Counted from the stretch's first letter, positions 8,362 through 18,160 are shown. The stretch is 64,000 nt of DNA from Chitinophaga sp. GbtcB8 (GCF_019091455.1 NZ_JAGXJN010000004.1:124001-188000); one strand, 5' to 3'. The notes: generated from the letters alone by a model not told the origin. Numbers and translations: made by a program.

Positions 8362-8640
8362 GGCTTTGATGTTTTGGTGAACGAATATTTGTACAGTGAT
8401 AAAAGTTAACAGTAACAAAAAGAAATCAAAGTTCATTCCATAGTACCTGTAATACAAATACCTATAGGCGTAAGAGATAAAAGCAATTTAAAATCGGCTG
8501 AAAGCCGCGTCAATCCCGTAGAAATTGCTTTTCATAATGTAGAAAATCTTGCACGTAAATGCCTAAGATCTCATTTAACAATTTTTTTTGAGGCAGATGC
8601 GGTAAATTAGATAACTTCGGAAGTTCCCTTATTTGAGCTC

Positions 8641-10059
8641 ATGCACAATCCTGTACAACGAAAAATAAGACTTGGCTTTTTTATAGCTTTCTCCGTTATC
8701 ATCGCTGCATCGTTCTTTTCTTACCTTGTAACAAAGAACCTGCTGGATAATGCGGGCAGGCTGAACCATACAATAGAAGTATCCAAAAGGCTGGAAACAA
8801 TTATTAAACAGCTGAAGGATGCGGAAGCTGCCATAAGAGGTTTCAGCCTTACAAACGACAGCTCTTTCCTGCACCCCGATATGCAGGAAAGAACTAACAG
8901 TCTTCAGAAAGAATATGAAGCGCTGCGCAGCATTATTATTGACAGCCACCGGCAGCAGCAACATATGGATACGCTGAAGGCATTGCTGGCTGTTAAATAC
9001 CAGCAGCTGCAGGCCGGTATTAATTCCGTCAGCCCGCGTACAGAGCGGCTGTCTGTAACGGAAGGCGAAAAAATAATGGACCGTATAGAACATGTAGTAG
9101 AGGACATGATGCAGATAGAGGATACCCAGCTGCATGAAAAAACAGAGCTGTTCCACTTCTTCTCCAGCCTGTGGATACCGGTGATCTTTATTTCTTCCAT
9201 AGTAGCCATTTTTATTGGCCTCTATTCTTACATTACCTTAACCAAAGAATTTAAGCTGCAGCTGCATATTGAATCCAAACTGAAATCTTACCAGCGCGAC
9301 CTGCAGCAGAACATACAGCTGCTGAACAAAAGCAACCAGGAGCTGGAACAATTTGCATACGTAGCCTCACACGACCTGCAGGAGCCTTTGCGTAAAATAT
9401 CCACCTTCAGCGACCGGCTGCAGGTAAAGTATAAAGACCAGCTGCCCCCTGATGCCTCCCAGCTTATTGACCGTATGATAGTGGCAGTAGGCCGTATGCG
9501 GATATTGATCAATGACCTGCTGCTGTTTTCCCGGGCCGGGCGCGTAGCCCCGGAAAGCATTACGGAGGTTGATATGAGCGCCCTGCTGCAAAATGTACTA
9601 AGCGACCTGGAAGTAGCGTTACAGGAAAAGAACGCCGTAGTACACAGTACCCAGCTACCCATCATAGAAGGGAACATTACCAACTTTCAGCAGCTGTTCC
9701 AGAACATACTTACCAACGCTATTAAATTTTCACAGGAGGAACGGCAGCTGGAGATCAACATCAGCTCCCAGCTGCTAAAAGGCAAAGAGATCAATATTGT
9801 AAAGGAGAACCGCTGGGACGAGACCTTTTGCCGTATTTGTATTGAGGATAATGGTATTGGCTTTGACCCGGATTATGCGGAACGTATTTTCCTTATTTTC
9901 CAGCGCCTGCACGGCATCAGCGAATACTCCGGTACCGGCATTGGGCTGGCCATTTGTAAAAAGATAGTAGACAGCCACCAGGGGTACATTATGGCTTATG
10001 GCTACCCGGGAAAAGGAGCCGCTTTTGTAATTATTTTGCCAGTTAAACAAAAAAAATGA
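8641..10059 (+). CDS. Sensor histidine kinase with CHASE3 domain
   Basis: 472 residues. Membrane helix at about 12-32, extracytoplasmic CHASE3 domain (about 38-175; RLETIIKQLKDAEAAIRGFSLTND), second membrane helix (about 178-202), coiled linker, then the HisKA H-box YVASHDLQEPLRKIS (phospho-accepting His near 243), N-box FQQLFQNILTNAIKFS and ATP-lid motifs DNGIGFDPDYAERIF and GTGIGLAICKKIV. CHASE3-HisKA kinases of this kind signal through a diffusible response regulator. The plus-strand neighbour at 10188 begins with a receiver domain and may be its partner; they are separated by about 130 bases. Confidence 0.92.
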   Translation: MHNPVQRKIRLGFFIAFSVIIAASFFSYLVTKNLLDNAGRLNHTIEVSKRLETIIKQLKDAEAAIRGFSLTNDSSFLHPDMQERTNSLQKEYEALRSIIIDSHRQQQHMDTLKALLAVKYQQLQAGINSVSPRTERLSVTEGEKIMDRIEHVVEDMMQIEDTQLHEKTELFHFFSSLWIPVIFISSIVAIFIGLYSYITLTKEFKLQLHIESKLKSYQRDLQQNIQLLNKSNQELEQFAYVASHDLQEPLRKISTFSDRLQVKYKDQLPPDASQLIDRMIVAVGRMRILINDLLLFSRAGRVAPESITEVDMSALLQNVLSDLEVALQEKNAVVHSTQLPIIEGNITNFQQLFQNILTNAIKFSQEERQLEINISSQLLKGKEINIVKENRWDETFCRICIEDNGIGFDPDYAERIFLIFQRLHGISEYSGTGIGLAICKKIVDSHQGYIMAYGYPGKGAAFVIILPVKQKK

Positions 10060-10187
10060 CCCGCCGCCGCCTTACCGGAAAGTTTAGCACTTTAATTGCG
10101 GGAAATGATGCGGACAATCTCTACTGCTGAAGACGGTTGTTCCAGATACATAATTTTATATACTTGCCAAACTATTCAGACACGATC

Positions 10188-11621
10188 ATGACGGACCAGC
10201 CCATACACATTTTGATGATAGATGATGACGAGGATGATTTTTTCCTGGTGAACGAGCTTTTACAGGACATATCCCCCGGCCAGTACCAGCTGAACTGGGC
10301 CTCTACCTACGCGCAGGGACAGGAACAGATCAGCCGCAAGGCACATGATATTTACCTGGTGGATTACCGCCTGGGACCTTACACCGGTATTGATATGCTG
10401 CACTATTTCCAGCAGATCGGGTATAAGGCCCCGGTGATCATGCTTACGGGTAAAGGGGATTACACCATTGATAAAGAGGCCATGATGGCCGGCGCCTCTG
10501 ATTACCTGGTAAAAGGAGAGATCAGCGGCGACCTGCTGGAACGCTCTATCCGTTACGCGCTGGATGAAATGAACCACCTGCGCACCCTGGCGGAAAGCGA
10601 GAAAAAGTATTACGGTGTGTTTGAAAAAGCGCATGACCTGATATTACTGGCCGACTGCGATAAGAATATTATTGACGCCAACCCCGCCTCCTGCAGAACC
10701 CTGCAATACTCCCGGGAAGAAATGCTGGCAATGAACCTGAAAGACCTGTTCCTTTTTGAGGAGCAGTACCGGCATTTCTTTGACCAGATCTGTGGGGAAG
10801 ACGGTTGCGGGCCTGCAGAATATAACTTTGTGAACAGTGCCGGCAAAAAGCTGGATGTAATGCTAAATGCCGTAATGCTGGATGCCGCCGCCCAGATATT
10901 CCTGTGCGTGGTGCAGGATATTACGGAAAGGAAAAAAGAAGAGCAGGAAAAACAGCAGCAGCAGAAATTTGTAATTACAGGCCGTATAGCCCGCGTAATT
11001 GCCCATGAGGTACGTAACCCCCTCACCAACATTTTACTGGCAGTAAGCCAGTTTAAACTGGAACCCGGCGTTACGGAAGACAGCCAGCTGTATACGGATA
11101 TTATAGAACGTAACTGCATACGCATAAACCAGCTGATCACAGAGCTGCTGAACAGCACCCGCATGATAGAGCTACACGTGCAGCAGCATGGCATTAACGA
11201 GCTTACGGAAAAAGCGCTGGCGCTGGCGCAGGACCGTTTACAGCTGAATGAGATACGGGTAGACAAACGCCTCTCTGACCCGGATGTAATGATACCCGCC
11301 GATGCGGAAAAAGTAGAAATAGCCCTGCTGAATATTATCATTAACGCCATTGAGGCCATGACGCCCGGTAAAGGGGAATTGAACATTTATACCGCCCGGC
11401 ATAACGACCGGGCAGTTATACAGGTGAGCGATAACGGGCCGGGGATACCGGAAGATATGAAGGCCAAGCTGTTTGACCCCTTCTTTACCAGCAAACCTAA
11501 AGGCAGCGGTTTGGGCTTAACCAGCACGCAGAACATTATTATTAATCATAAGGGGAATATACATGTGGATAGTGAGCCTGGTAAAGGCACCACGTTCAGC
11601 ATTACCTTTCCCACTAACTAA
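10188..11621 (+). CDS. Hybrid receiver-PAS-histidine kinase
   Basis: 477 residues from the ATG at 10188 (MTDQPIHILMIDDDEDD); an ATG-like codon 51 bases upstream would add residues with no domain match. Order: receiver (Asp in HDIYLVDYRLG), PAS domain (about 135-250; FEKAHDLILLADCDKNIIDANP), HisKA (VIAHEVRNPLTNILLA), and HATPase with N-box LLNIIINAIEAM and DNGPGIPEDM, GSGLGLTSTQNII. No membrane segment, so cytoplasmic. The N-terminal receiver could take phosphate from the CHASE3 kinase just upstream. Ends at a strong terminator (11632-11656). Confidence 0.92.
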   Translation: MTDQPIHILMIDDDEDDFFLVNELLQDISPGQYQLNWASTYAQGQEQISRKAHDIYLVDYRLGPYTGIDMLHYFQQIGYKAPVIMLTGKGDYTIDKEAMMAGASDYLVKGEISGDLLERSIRYALDEMNHLRTLAESEKKYYGVFEKAHDLILLADCDKNIIDANPASCRTLQYSREEMLAMNLKDLFLFEEQYRHFFDQICGEDGCGPAEYNFVNSAGKKLDVMLNAVMLDAAAQIFLCVVQDITERKKEEQEKQQQQKFVITGRIARVIAHEVRNPLTNILLAVSQFKLEPGVTEDSQLYTDIIERNCIRINQLITELLNSTRMIELHVQQHGINELTEKALALAQDRLQLNEIRVDKRLSDPDVMIPADAEKVEIALLNIIINAIEAMTPGKGELNIYTARHNDRAVIQVSDNGPGIPEDMKAKLFDPFFTSKPKGSGLGLTSTQNIIINHKGNIHVDSEPGKGTTFSITFPTN

Positions 11622-11631
11622 CACCATGCAA

Positions 11632-11656
11632 AAGGGCCGGTCAATGACCGGCCCTT
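11632..11656 (+). terminator. Intrinsic terminator after the hybrid kinase
   Basis: aagggccggtc (11632-11642) and gaccggccctt (11646-11656) are a perfect 11-base stem with a three-base loop, followed by ctttttat. Classic rho-independent form. Confidence 0.9.
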
Positions 11657-11670
11657 CTTTTTATCATTAC

Positions 11671-11724
11671 TTTAGATATTCGCTCTGATCAAATCTAAAA
11701 TCGTAAATCTACGATCGTAAATTC
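11671..11724. repeat. Word repeat (aaatctaaaatcgtaaatc vocabulary)
   Basis: tttagat (11671-11677) mirrors atctaaa (11693-11699), followed by aatcgtaaatctacgatcgtaaatt. It shares its words with the inverted repeat at 35172-35241. It ends eight bases before the stop of the minus gene at 11732-12217. Confidence 0.55.
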
Positions 11725-11731
11725 AAGCCTG

Positions 11732-12217
11732 TTACTGTGCGCTGATCTTTTCCTCCGTATTCTCAATGGCTTCTTCCACTGAGTGGGATTCTTTCATATT
11801 AATACGCGCTTTGGTTTCATCCGCCAGCTTGCAGTAATATTTATGCAGCACATCCAATTCATCTTCCGTGAGGTCTTCTGCTACTATCAGCCGGTTGCTG
11901 GCCAGGCGGTTAGCGGCTATCAGCTCATTCAGCTTCAGCTGCACGGATTTGGATTCCTTGTTCTGCGATTTCTGGATCACAAACACCATCAGGAAGGTAA
12001 TGATGGTAGTGCCGGTATTAATTACCAGCTGCCAGGTATCAGAAAAACCAAATACCGGCCCGGTAACCGCCCAGATGATAATAACAGCCAACGCAGTACC
12101 AAAGGCCCATACTGACCCTGTAACATTAATTACGTGGGTAGAAAAGCGTTCGAAAAAACCAACAACGCCTCCTTTTTTGTTCTCACCCAACTGTTGATTT
12201 ATTTCTTCTTTTTTCAT
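11732..12217 (-). CDS. Low-affinity iron permease family protein
   Basis: 161 residues with two membrane helices (VWAFGTALAVIIIWAVTGPVFGF and LVINTGTTIITFLMVFVIQ) followed by QKSQNKESKSVQLKLNELI and a cytoplasmic tail. This is the small family named after fungal Fet4 by distant similarity; iron transport has not been shown for bacterial members, and two helices make a transporter alone unlikely. The gene starts 10 bases from the end of the NtrC-type regulator on the same strand, so it may be the last gene of that unit. Confidence 0.85.
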   Translation of the reverse strand: MKKEEINQQLGENKKGGVVGFFERFSTHVINVTGSVWAFGTALAVIIIWAVTGPVFGFSDTWQLVINTGTTIITFLMVFVIQKSQNKESKSVQLKLNELIAANRLASNRLIVAEDLTEDELDVLHKYYCKLADETKARINMKESHSVEEAIENTEEKISAQ

Positions 12218-12227
12218 TACCCGGCGT

Positions 12228-13679
12228 TCAATAATTAATATTGAGCAGGCGCAGCTTGTTATACAGCGTTTTACGGTCTATATTCAGCAGCTGCGCAGCT
12301 TTGGTTTTATTGTACTTTACCTCTTTGAGCACGTTAATGATCTTGTTATACTCTGCCTGTAAGGCTACGGTTTTAAGATCATTCTCATTGGCAATAGCTG
12401 CCAGCTCGCTCACCGGGTCTTCCTCATAGCTTTGTACAAATGCCTCTTTCATTTCCAGCGGCAGGGCGCTCATGGTAATATCCTGGTGCTCCGGCGTAAG
12501 CAGGCATGCCCGGCGTATTACATTCTTCAGCTCACGGATGTTGCCCGGCCAGGTGTACTTCTGGAAACATTCCCATACTTCCTGGGTGATCTTACCGCAA
12601 TTCTTTTGCAGCTCTTTTTCCACCTGTCCAATAAAGGAATTTACAAACAGCTGCAGGTCTTCCTTACGTTCACGCAGCGGCGGTATGTAAATGGTGAATT
12701 CGTTAAAGCGGTGGAACAGGTCTTCCCGGAAACGGCCACGCTGTACGGATTCTGACAGCTTTTCATTGGAGGCCACAATGATGCGCACATCAATGGGTAT
12801 TTCCTTCAGGCTGCCCACACGGCGTATCACTTTTTCCTGTATTACGCGCAGCAGCGCTACCTGTATATCGTAAGAAAGGTTGGATACTTCATCCAGGAAA
12901 AGGGTACCGCCCGTCGCCTGTTCAAAAGCACCGATCTTGGTATTTATAGCGCCGGTAAAAGCGCCTTTTTCGTGACCAAATAATTCACTGGCTGCCAGCT
13001 CCTTTGAAAGGCTGCCGCAATCCAGCGCCACAAAAGGCTGTGAGCTGCGTTTGCTGTGATGGTGGATCAGGTGTGCTACGGATTCCTTACCGGTGCCTGT
13101 TTCCCCGAAAATGATCACGCTATAGTCTGTAGGAGCTACCAGCTTGATCTGGCGGAACAGTTCCGTTGCACCGCTGCTTTCCCCGTATACATACTTGTTG
13201 CTTTTATCCAGCATTTCGGAAACAGGCGCTTTGCCGTTGGCATTCCCATTCTCCCGGTTAACCGACATGGTTTGCGGCTGGGAAACGGCCTGCAGGGCTT
13301 CTCTTTCACTTTCTGCATCCAGGTGCGCAAATGCTTTGTGCACCAGGTTCAGGATCTCATCCGGGTACAGCGGTTTGGATAAATAGTCATAAGCACCATT
13401 CTTAACCATTTCCACTGCAACCCTTACATCCGTGTACCCGGTAATGATAATTACAATGGTACGCGGATTTAACTGGCGGATATCCTGCAGGAGCTGGGCA
13501 CCGTCAGTATCCTTGAGACGATAATCACATAGTACCAGGTCATAGGTCTTCTCCTTCATCATTTTCAACGCTGCATTACCCGACATTGTAGTATCTACCT
13601 TAAATCCGTGTTTGCCAAGAAATTTACTTAACAAAGTACAGATATTGATCTCATCATCTATGATCATTATATTTCTCAT
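12228..13679 (-). CDS. Sigma54-dependent response regulator, NtrC family
   Basis: 483 residues. Receiver (about 1-120, phosphoacceptor Asp in LVLCDYRLKD), a variable linker (about 125-165), the AAA+ domain with GETGTGKESVA, canonical GAFTGA and GTLFLDEVSNL, and a C-terminal Fis-type helix-turn-helix (NKTKAAQLLNIDRKTLYNKL). It activates sigma54 transcription. It lies on the same strand as the receiver and the glycosyltransferase upstream, separated from the receiver by 59 bases. Confidence 0.92.
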   Translation of the reverse strand: MRNIMIIDDEINICTLLSKFLGKHGFKVDTTMSGNAALKMMKEKTYDLVLCDYRLKDTDGAQLLQDIRQLNPRTIVIIITGYTDVRVAVEMVKNGAYDYLSKPLYPDEILNLVHKAFAHLDAESEREALQAVSQPQTMSVNRENGNANGKAPVSEMLDKSNKYVYGESSGATELFRQIKLVAPTDYSVIIFGETGTGKESVAHLIHHHSKRSSQPFVALDCGSLSKELAASELFGHEKGAFTGAINTKIGAFEQATGGTLFLDEVSNLSYDIQVALLRVIQEKVIRRVGSLKEIPIDVRIIVASNEKLSESVQRGRFREDLFHRFNEFTIYIPPLRERKEDLQLFVNSFIGQVEKELQKNCGKITQEVWECFQKYTWPGNIRELKNVIRRACLLTPEHQDITMSALPLEMKEAFVQSYEEDPVSELAAIANENDLKTVALQAEYNKIINVLKEVKYNKTKAAQLLNIDRKTLYNKLRLLNINY

Positions 13680-13738
13680 AATGGTATGTATGATGTTGGC
13701 TATAAGCTTTTAAAGTTACGAAATAATTTGCAGGACGA

Positions 13739-14101
13739 TTAACTTTTAACATCTTTCATCAACTCGTCCACATTCTTTACACTAAAGGGTTTGGCCAGAA
13801 AATAACTGGCTCCTGCACTGAGTGCAGTTTGCTTTTCCATGCCGTTATCATATGCGCTGATCGTGATCACTTTTAAGGCTGGATATTTGTTTTTGAAAAC
13901 AGAAATTGCTTCCAGTCCGGAACCATCCGGCAAGTGTATATCCAGAAAAAGTATATCCGGTTGCTGACTTTGAATACACTGTAAACCTGCGCGTAGTTCA
14001 TGCACATATTTTACATCATAGCCCAGTCTTACTAAACTCAATTGTAACAACCTGCATATATCCGGTTCATCATCAATTATAAGGACAAACGATCCTTTCA
14101 T
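13739..14101 (-). CDS. Single-domain response regulator (receiver only)
   Basis: 120 residues from the ATG at 14101 (MKGSFVLIIDDEPDICRLL). A CheY-like receiver with acidic pair DDE, phosphoacceptor Asp in ILFLDIHLPDGSG and the conserved Lys in FLAKPFS. No output domain, so it works by protein contact or in a phosphorelay. The start lies four bases after the stop of the glycosyltransferase gene, so the two are probably co-translated. A longer in-frame start at 14161 would overlap that gene and adds nothing receiver-like. Confidence 0.88.
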   Translation of the reverse strand: MKGSFVLIIDDEPDICRLLQLSLVRLGYDVKYVHELRAGLQCIQSQQPDILFLDIHLPDGSGLEAISVFKNKYPALKVITISAYDNGMEKQTALSAGASYFLAKPFSVKNVDELMKDVKS

Positions 14102-14105
14102 GTTT

Positions 14106-16394
14106 TCAGTTGAGACTAAGTCTGACACCAGACTCAATCCCTGTTTTCTGTGTTGTAACATACTTGTGCTTATTCCATTGTTCCATTAATAACCTGGCTA
14201 TCAGGTAACAAACACTCGACTCGGCGCCCTGATTCTGATTGACATTATTTTTTTCTAAACCGTCATAACAGCCGTAGGTGAGCGGGTTGTATATCAGTTG
14301 CTTTAAATGATTATTGCCCAGGTACCAACTAAACGCCAAGCGCATTTTCTCCAGGTATGCATGGTTGCCCGTGGCCCGGAAAAAGGTGTGCAGGGTAAGC
14401 ATGGTATAGGCTATTTCAATTGATTGTTCTCCGCCGTCCAAAGTATTTGTAATATTTTCCTGTGTGTTTTTGTGATACCAGGTCCTGTTGTTAATCACTT
14501 TCATGTAATTATCCGTAAAGGTTTTGCTGCACAGGAACTCCAGGCTTTCTTTTGCCGTATGCAGCCAGCTGGTATTGCCGCTTACCTGGTAAGCCATCAT
14601 CATAGCTTCCGGCAGCACGGCATTTCCATAGGTCAGGTACGGTTCATACCATCTCCATTGTGCATCTGCCTCCTGCTGATAGATATTATATAAACGGCCT
14701 GCTAAAGTATTAATTATATCTTCTACTATGCCGCCCGGTTTGTATTGCATGTAATAGTACAATCCCTTAATGGCAAAGGCCATGGCCCGCGGCGCCGTAA
14801 GTGTTTCCAGCCAGGTAAGGCAGGGCTGCAATATGCGGTTAGCCTGCAGTACCAGCAGCGGGGGCATTTCATTATGCTGGCTCAGTAAATAACCCAGGGC
14901 CCAAATGGCACGCCCGTTGGCATCTTCCAGGTTCACTTCGTAATTAGCACTATCAAAATAACCGCGGATGTTCACATAGTTCAGGAAGCGGCCATCCGGC
15001 TGCTGACAGTACTCTATAAAATCCAGGTATTTGTGGCAAAGAGAGTTTACAAAGCTGCTGCCGTTTACCGTGCTGATATACATGCTCATGGCTATAAGGG
15101 CACGGGCATTATCGTCCAGCGTGTAACCGGAAGCAGGGTCGGGCTGATCATGTTTACAAAACTGTATCATCCCAAATTCGTCCGTCATACGGTCAATGTG
15201 ATCCAGGTAAGCGGGCGGCAGGCTGGGAATCATCAGGTCTTTTTCGGCCATGATCTCTTTAAACATAGACATATGCGCAATAGCTACATTTTCCCAGATG
15301 GCATTGCGTGTTTTTTCAATGGCATTGCGGCCCATTTGCTGGCGCAGCTGCTGATCTTTCAGCAGGCGGATGGCTTTTTCTGACAGCTGCTCATGACTGC
15401 CCATCTCGATCAGGTAACCACAACACTCGTCCAGCATTTCGCGGGCCTGGGAAAAGGCCGTGCTTACAATGGGGCAGCCGGCGCTCATGGCGTATAAGAA
15501 CGTACCGCTTACTGCCTGGTGCGGATCTTTAGAGGTGAACAGGTAAATATCAGTTAAAGCCAGGTAATCCAGCAGGTTATCCAGGCTTAAGTAGCTGTTT
15601 ACAAATTTTACATGCTGCTGCAATCCCAGCTCAGCTATCAGCTGCTGCAGGCGCTGCCGGTATTGCTCTCCTTCCCGCGCCAGCACTACCGGGTGGGTTT
15701 TACCCAGTATAAGGTACACGGTATCCGGAAACTGTTCTGCAATAGGCTTCATAGCCCGGATGGCTGTTTCCATCCCTTTATTCTCACTCAGCAGTCCAAA
15801 GGTGGTCAGCACTTTTTTGCCCTGCAGGTTATACCGCTCTTTCAGCTCAGTCACGTTCTCCGTAATACGCGCATGTACGCCATGCGGTATATGTACGATC
15901 TTATGTGCAGGCAGGTGGTAGGTAGAGAGCAGGATATCTGCAGAGGTTTGCGTCATTACTATGATCTTGCTGGCCAGGGCGCCTATAATGCTCACTACTT
16001 TCAGGCATTTAGGCTCCGGATAAGGTAATACGGTATGGAACCGCACTACAAAAGGTTTATCCAGCAGGGATAACATGGCCAGCATATTATGCCCGTAATC
16101 GCCACCATAAAGGCCAAACTCGTGCTCAAAACACACCAGGTCAATCTGCTCATCCGCATTTACCCGGTGGGCAAAGGTGATGCAGCTGTCAATATCAAAC
16201 GGATCCACTGTATACTTTACAGGCGCCTTGTAGGCCGGCGCCTGGGACTTGCCCGCTTCCAGCAATGCGCAAATGCTGACATCCAGCTTTTCTGCAAATG
16301 ACTTCTGCAGTGCATTCACCAGGTCCTGGGCAAAGGTTGCAATACCACACTCACGGGGCGGAAAAGTTGTAACAAAAAGCAAAGTTTTATTCAT
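14106..16394 (-). CDS. GT4-type glycosyltransferase fused to a helical glycosidase-like domain
   Basis: 762 residues from the ATG at 16394 (MNKTLLFVTTFPPRECGIA). The first half (about 1-370) is a GT-B, family-4-like glycosyltransferase: GIATFAQDLVNAL, PFVVRFHTVLPYP, HIPHGVH, LLSENKGMETAIRAM and the nucleotide-sugar site AVSGTFLYAMSAGCPIV. The second half (about 390-750) is Trp/Tyr/His-rich and helical (SGYTLDDNARALIAM, EVNLEDANGRAIWALGYL, GNAVLPEAMMMAYQV) and resembles an alpha/alpha toroid of glycosidases or epimerases. Acceptor and product are unknown. A receiver gene follows after four bases, tying the enzyme to two-component signalling. Confidence 0.85.
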   Translation of the reverse strand: MNKTLLFVTTFPPRECGIATFAQDLVNALQKSFAEKLDVSICALLEAGKSQAPAYKAPVKYTVDPFDIDSCITFAHRVNADEQIDLVCFEHEFGLYGGDYGHNMLAMLSLLDKPFVVRFHTVLPYPEPKCLKVVSIIGALASKIIVMTQTSADILLSTYHLPAHKIVHIPHGVHARITENVTELKERYNLQGKKVLTTFGLLSENKGMETAIRAMKPIAEQFPDTVYLILGKTHPVVLAREGEQYRQRLQQLIAELGLQQHVKFVNSYLSLDNLLDYLALTDIYLFTSKDPHQAVSGTFLYAMSAGCPIVSTAFSQAREMLDECCGYLIEMGSHEQLSEKAIRLLKDQQLRQQMGRNAIEKTRNAIWENVAIAHMSMFKEIMAEKDLMIPSLPPAYLDHIDRMTDEFGMIQFCKHDQPDPASGYTLDDNARALIAMSMYISTVNGSSFVNSLCHKYLDFIEYCQQPDGRFLNYVNIRGYFDSANYEVNLEDANGRAIWALGYLLSQHNEMPPLLVLQANRILQPCLTWLETLTAPRAMAFAIKGLYYYMQYKPGGIVEDIINTLAGRLYNIYQQEADAQWRWYEPYLTYGNAVLPEAMMMAYQVSGNTSWLHTAKESLEFLCSKTFTDNYMKVINNRTWYHKNTQENITNTLDGGEQSIEIAYTMLTLHTFFRATGNHAYLEKMRLAFSWYLGNNHLKQLIYNPLTYGCYDGLEKNNVNQNQGAESSVCYLIARLLMEQWNKHKYVTTQKTGIESGVRLSLN

Positions 16395-16762
16395 TGTGTC
16401 AATTTTTTTCCGGGACAAATTCACTGCTCTGTGAAAAAGCAATCTAGTCAAATATCACTCCAACCACGGCTATATTGTATTAGGGACAACTGTGGAATTG
16501 AGCCTTACTTTAAATTGTGGAATAACCTCCACATTCGTTCCTGCGCTTCCCCAAACATTTCCAGAGATATTTTATTGGCACGGCGGGACCAAAGAGGGGA
16601 ACAAGTTTTTGGCGACATTAACGGCGTATTCACATTTAAATGCATCAATGCCTTTAGATTTGCGCACAGAGCGCTAACACCAAAGCAACTAAAGGTAATG
16701 CAACCAGCCGTATTTCCTGGCAAATACTGAAATTCATTTATTGGGACGATAAAATTCTACGC
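16395..16762. other. Divergent intergenic region, no gene recognised
   Basis: 368 bases between the glycosyltransferase start (minus) and the small gene at 16763 (plus). Short open frames here lack coding character. It should hold two divergent promoters, but no exact TAnnTTTG box was found close to either start. Confidence 0.5.
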
Positions 16763-17002
16763 ATGAGAAACCTCGCCTGTACATTCAAAGTGAATGGCAT
16801 TCCTAAGCGGATCTGCCTCAAAAAAATAGCGAAAGAAAGAAAATTCCGGGTTACTGTAGAAGGCATTCAGATAGACTATTCATTAAACGATGAGGATCAT
16901 ATTGAGCCGGTGAGCGACAGCCCACTGCCCGACACAGCATTATTACCGCATATTGAATGGATGATCCGCCACTATTTCCAGAATACGAAACAGCTTATTT
17001 AG
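16763..17002 (+). CDS. Small hypothetical protein
   Basis: 79 residues, not recognised. The N-terminus is basic and cysteine-containing (MRNLACTFKVNGIPKRICLKKIAKERKFRV), the C-terminal half acidic (LNDEDHIEPVSDSPLPDT) and ends in a short amphipathic segment (HIEWMIRHYFQNTKQL). No signal peptide or membrane helix. It is followed by a GC-rich hairpin with a T run (17046-17113), which supports it being transcribed. It stands alone between the glycosyltransferase and gpsA. Confidence 0.5.
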   Translation: MRNLACTFKVNGIPKRICLKKIAKERKFRVTVEGIQIDYSLNDEDHIEPVSDSPLPDTALLPHIEWMIRHYFQNTKQLI

Positions 17003-17045
17003 AAAAAATGGTTTTTTATTAGTAAGGGTTATAATCTAGCGCAAC

Positions 17046-17113
17046 GGCCGGGCCTTAAAGCATGTGTCATTTAAACCAACCATTAAAATGACTTGCGGCC
17101 TGGCCTTTTTTTT
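17046..17113. terminator. Bidirectional hairpin between the small gene and gpsA
   Basis: ggccgggcc (17046-17054) pairs with ggcctggcc (17097-17105); inner gtcattta and taaaatgac also pair. A run of T follows on the plus strand. The gpsA stop (17112-17114) directly abuts the structure. Confidence 0.75.
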
Positions 17114-18125
17114 ATACAAAACCCTTTTCCAGTGCCAGAAAGGCTTCTTCCGCATTCAGATGCTCCCACAGTACCGCATATACGGCCCTTGCCACCGGCA
17201 TATAGGCCCCTATTTCGTGGTTCATTTCAAAAATACATTTACTGGCGTAATACCCTTCCGCTACCATATTTAATTCCAGCTGGGCTGCTTTTACGCTGTA
17301 GCCCTTGCCTATCATATTGCCAAAGGTGCGGTTACGGCTATGCAGGGAGTAGCAGGTTACCAGCAGATCGCCCAGGTAGGCGCTGGCATTATAATTATGC
17401 TGGGTAACCGGCATATGTACAGGCCCGGCCCAGGTAGTATATTTTTCAAGGAAGTGCTGCATTTCCCGGAAGCAGTTGGTAATAAGCACGCTCAGGAAAT
17501 TATCGCCATACTCCAGACCATGCGCCACGCCGGCGCCCATGGCGTAAATATTCTTTAACACAGCGGCCAGCTGCACGCCTATTACATCATTATTCACAAT
17601 GGTTTGCAGGTAGCTGTTGGCAAAAAGATCGGCGATGTTCTGGGTTTCTTCCAGCTGCAAGCCGGAAAAGGTAAGGTAAGAAAGCTTTTCGTTCGCCACT
17701 TCCTCGGCGTGGCAGGGGCCCGTAATGGTGAAGTATTGTTCCAGCGCCAGCCCAAAATCATCCGCCAGGTACTCATTAATGAACTGGTTGCTTTCCGGCA
17801 CCAGCCCCTTGATGGCGGAGATCACTTTTTTATGCTGTAAAGCCTCCGGCGGCAGCACCTTCAGCACCTCTTCCAGGAAGGCAGAGGGTACGGCCAGCAC
17901 CAGCACATCACTATTGGCCACTACCTCCTGCAGCCGGTTGCTGAGGTTTAGCTGGTGGGTATCAAAATATACCGAGGTAAGGTAATGTTTGTTATGGTGG
18001 CGCTGCTGCAAATGGCGGATGGTATCTTCGCTCCGGATCCACCAATTCACCTGCTGACCATTATCTGTTAAAATTTTTGCCAAAGCGGTAGCCCAGCTGC
18101 CGCTGCCAATAATGCCTGTACTCAC
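17112..18125 (-). CDS. gpsA: NAD(P)H-dependent glycerol-3-phosphate dehydrogenase
   Basis: 337 residues if started at the GTG at 18125 (VSTGIIGSGSWATALAKIL). Rossmann motif GIIGSGSWATA, VISAIKGLVPES, the TGPCHAEEVA segment, catalytic-region Lys in AAVLKNIYAMGAG and the substrate-binding RNRTFG. It makes sn-glycerol 3-phosphate for phospholipids. The start is uncertain: a TTG at 18143 or an ATG at 18188 is in frame, but the ATG lies inside the hairpin of the upstream gene's terminator (18161-18197), so a start downstream of it is preferred. Confidence 0.9.
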   Translation of the reverse strand: MSTGIIGSGSWATALAKILTDNGQQVNWWIRSEDTIRHLQQRHHNKHYLTSVYFDTHQLNLSNRLQEVVANSDVLVLAVPSAFLEEVLKVLPPEALQHKKVISAIKGLVPESNQFINEYLADDFGLALEQYFTITGPCHAEEVANEKLSYLTFSGLQLEETQNIADLFANSYLQTIVNNDVIGVQLAAVLKNIYAMGAGVAHGLEYGDNFLSVLITNCFREMQHFLEKYTTWAGPVHMPVTQHNYNASAYLGDLLVTCYSLHSRNRTFGNMIGKGYSVKAAQLELNMVAEGYYASKCIFEMNHEIGAYMPVARAVYAVLWEHLNAEEAFLALEKGFV

Positions 18126-18160
18126 CGGTTGAATTTTCCGCAATGTACTTAAAAAGGCAA

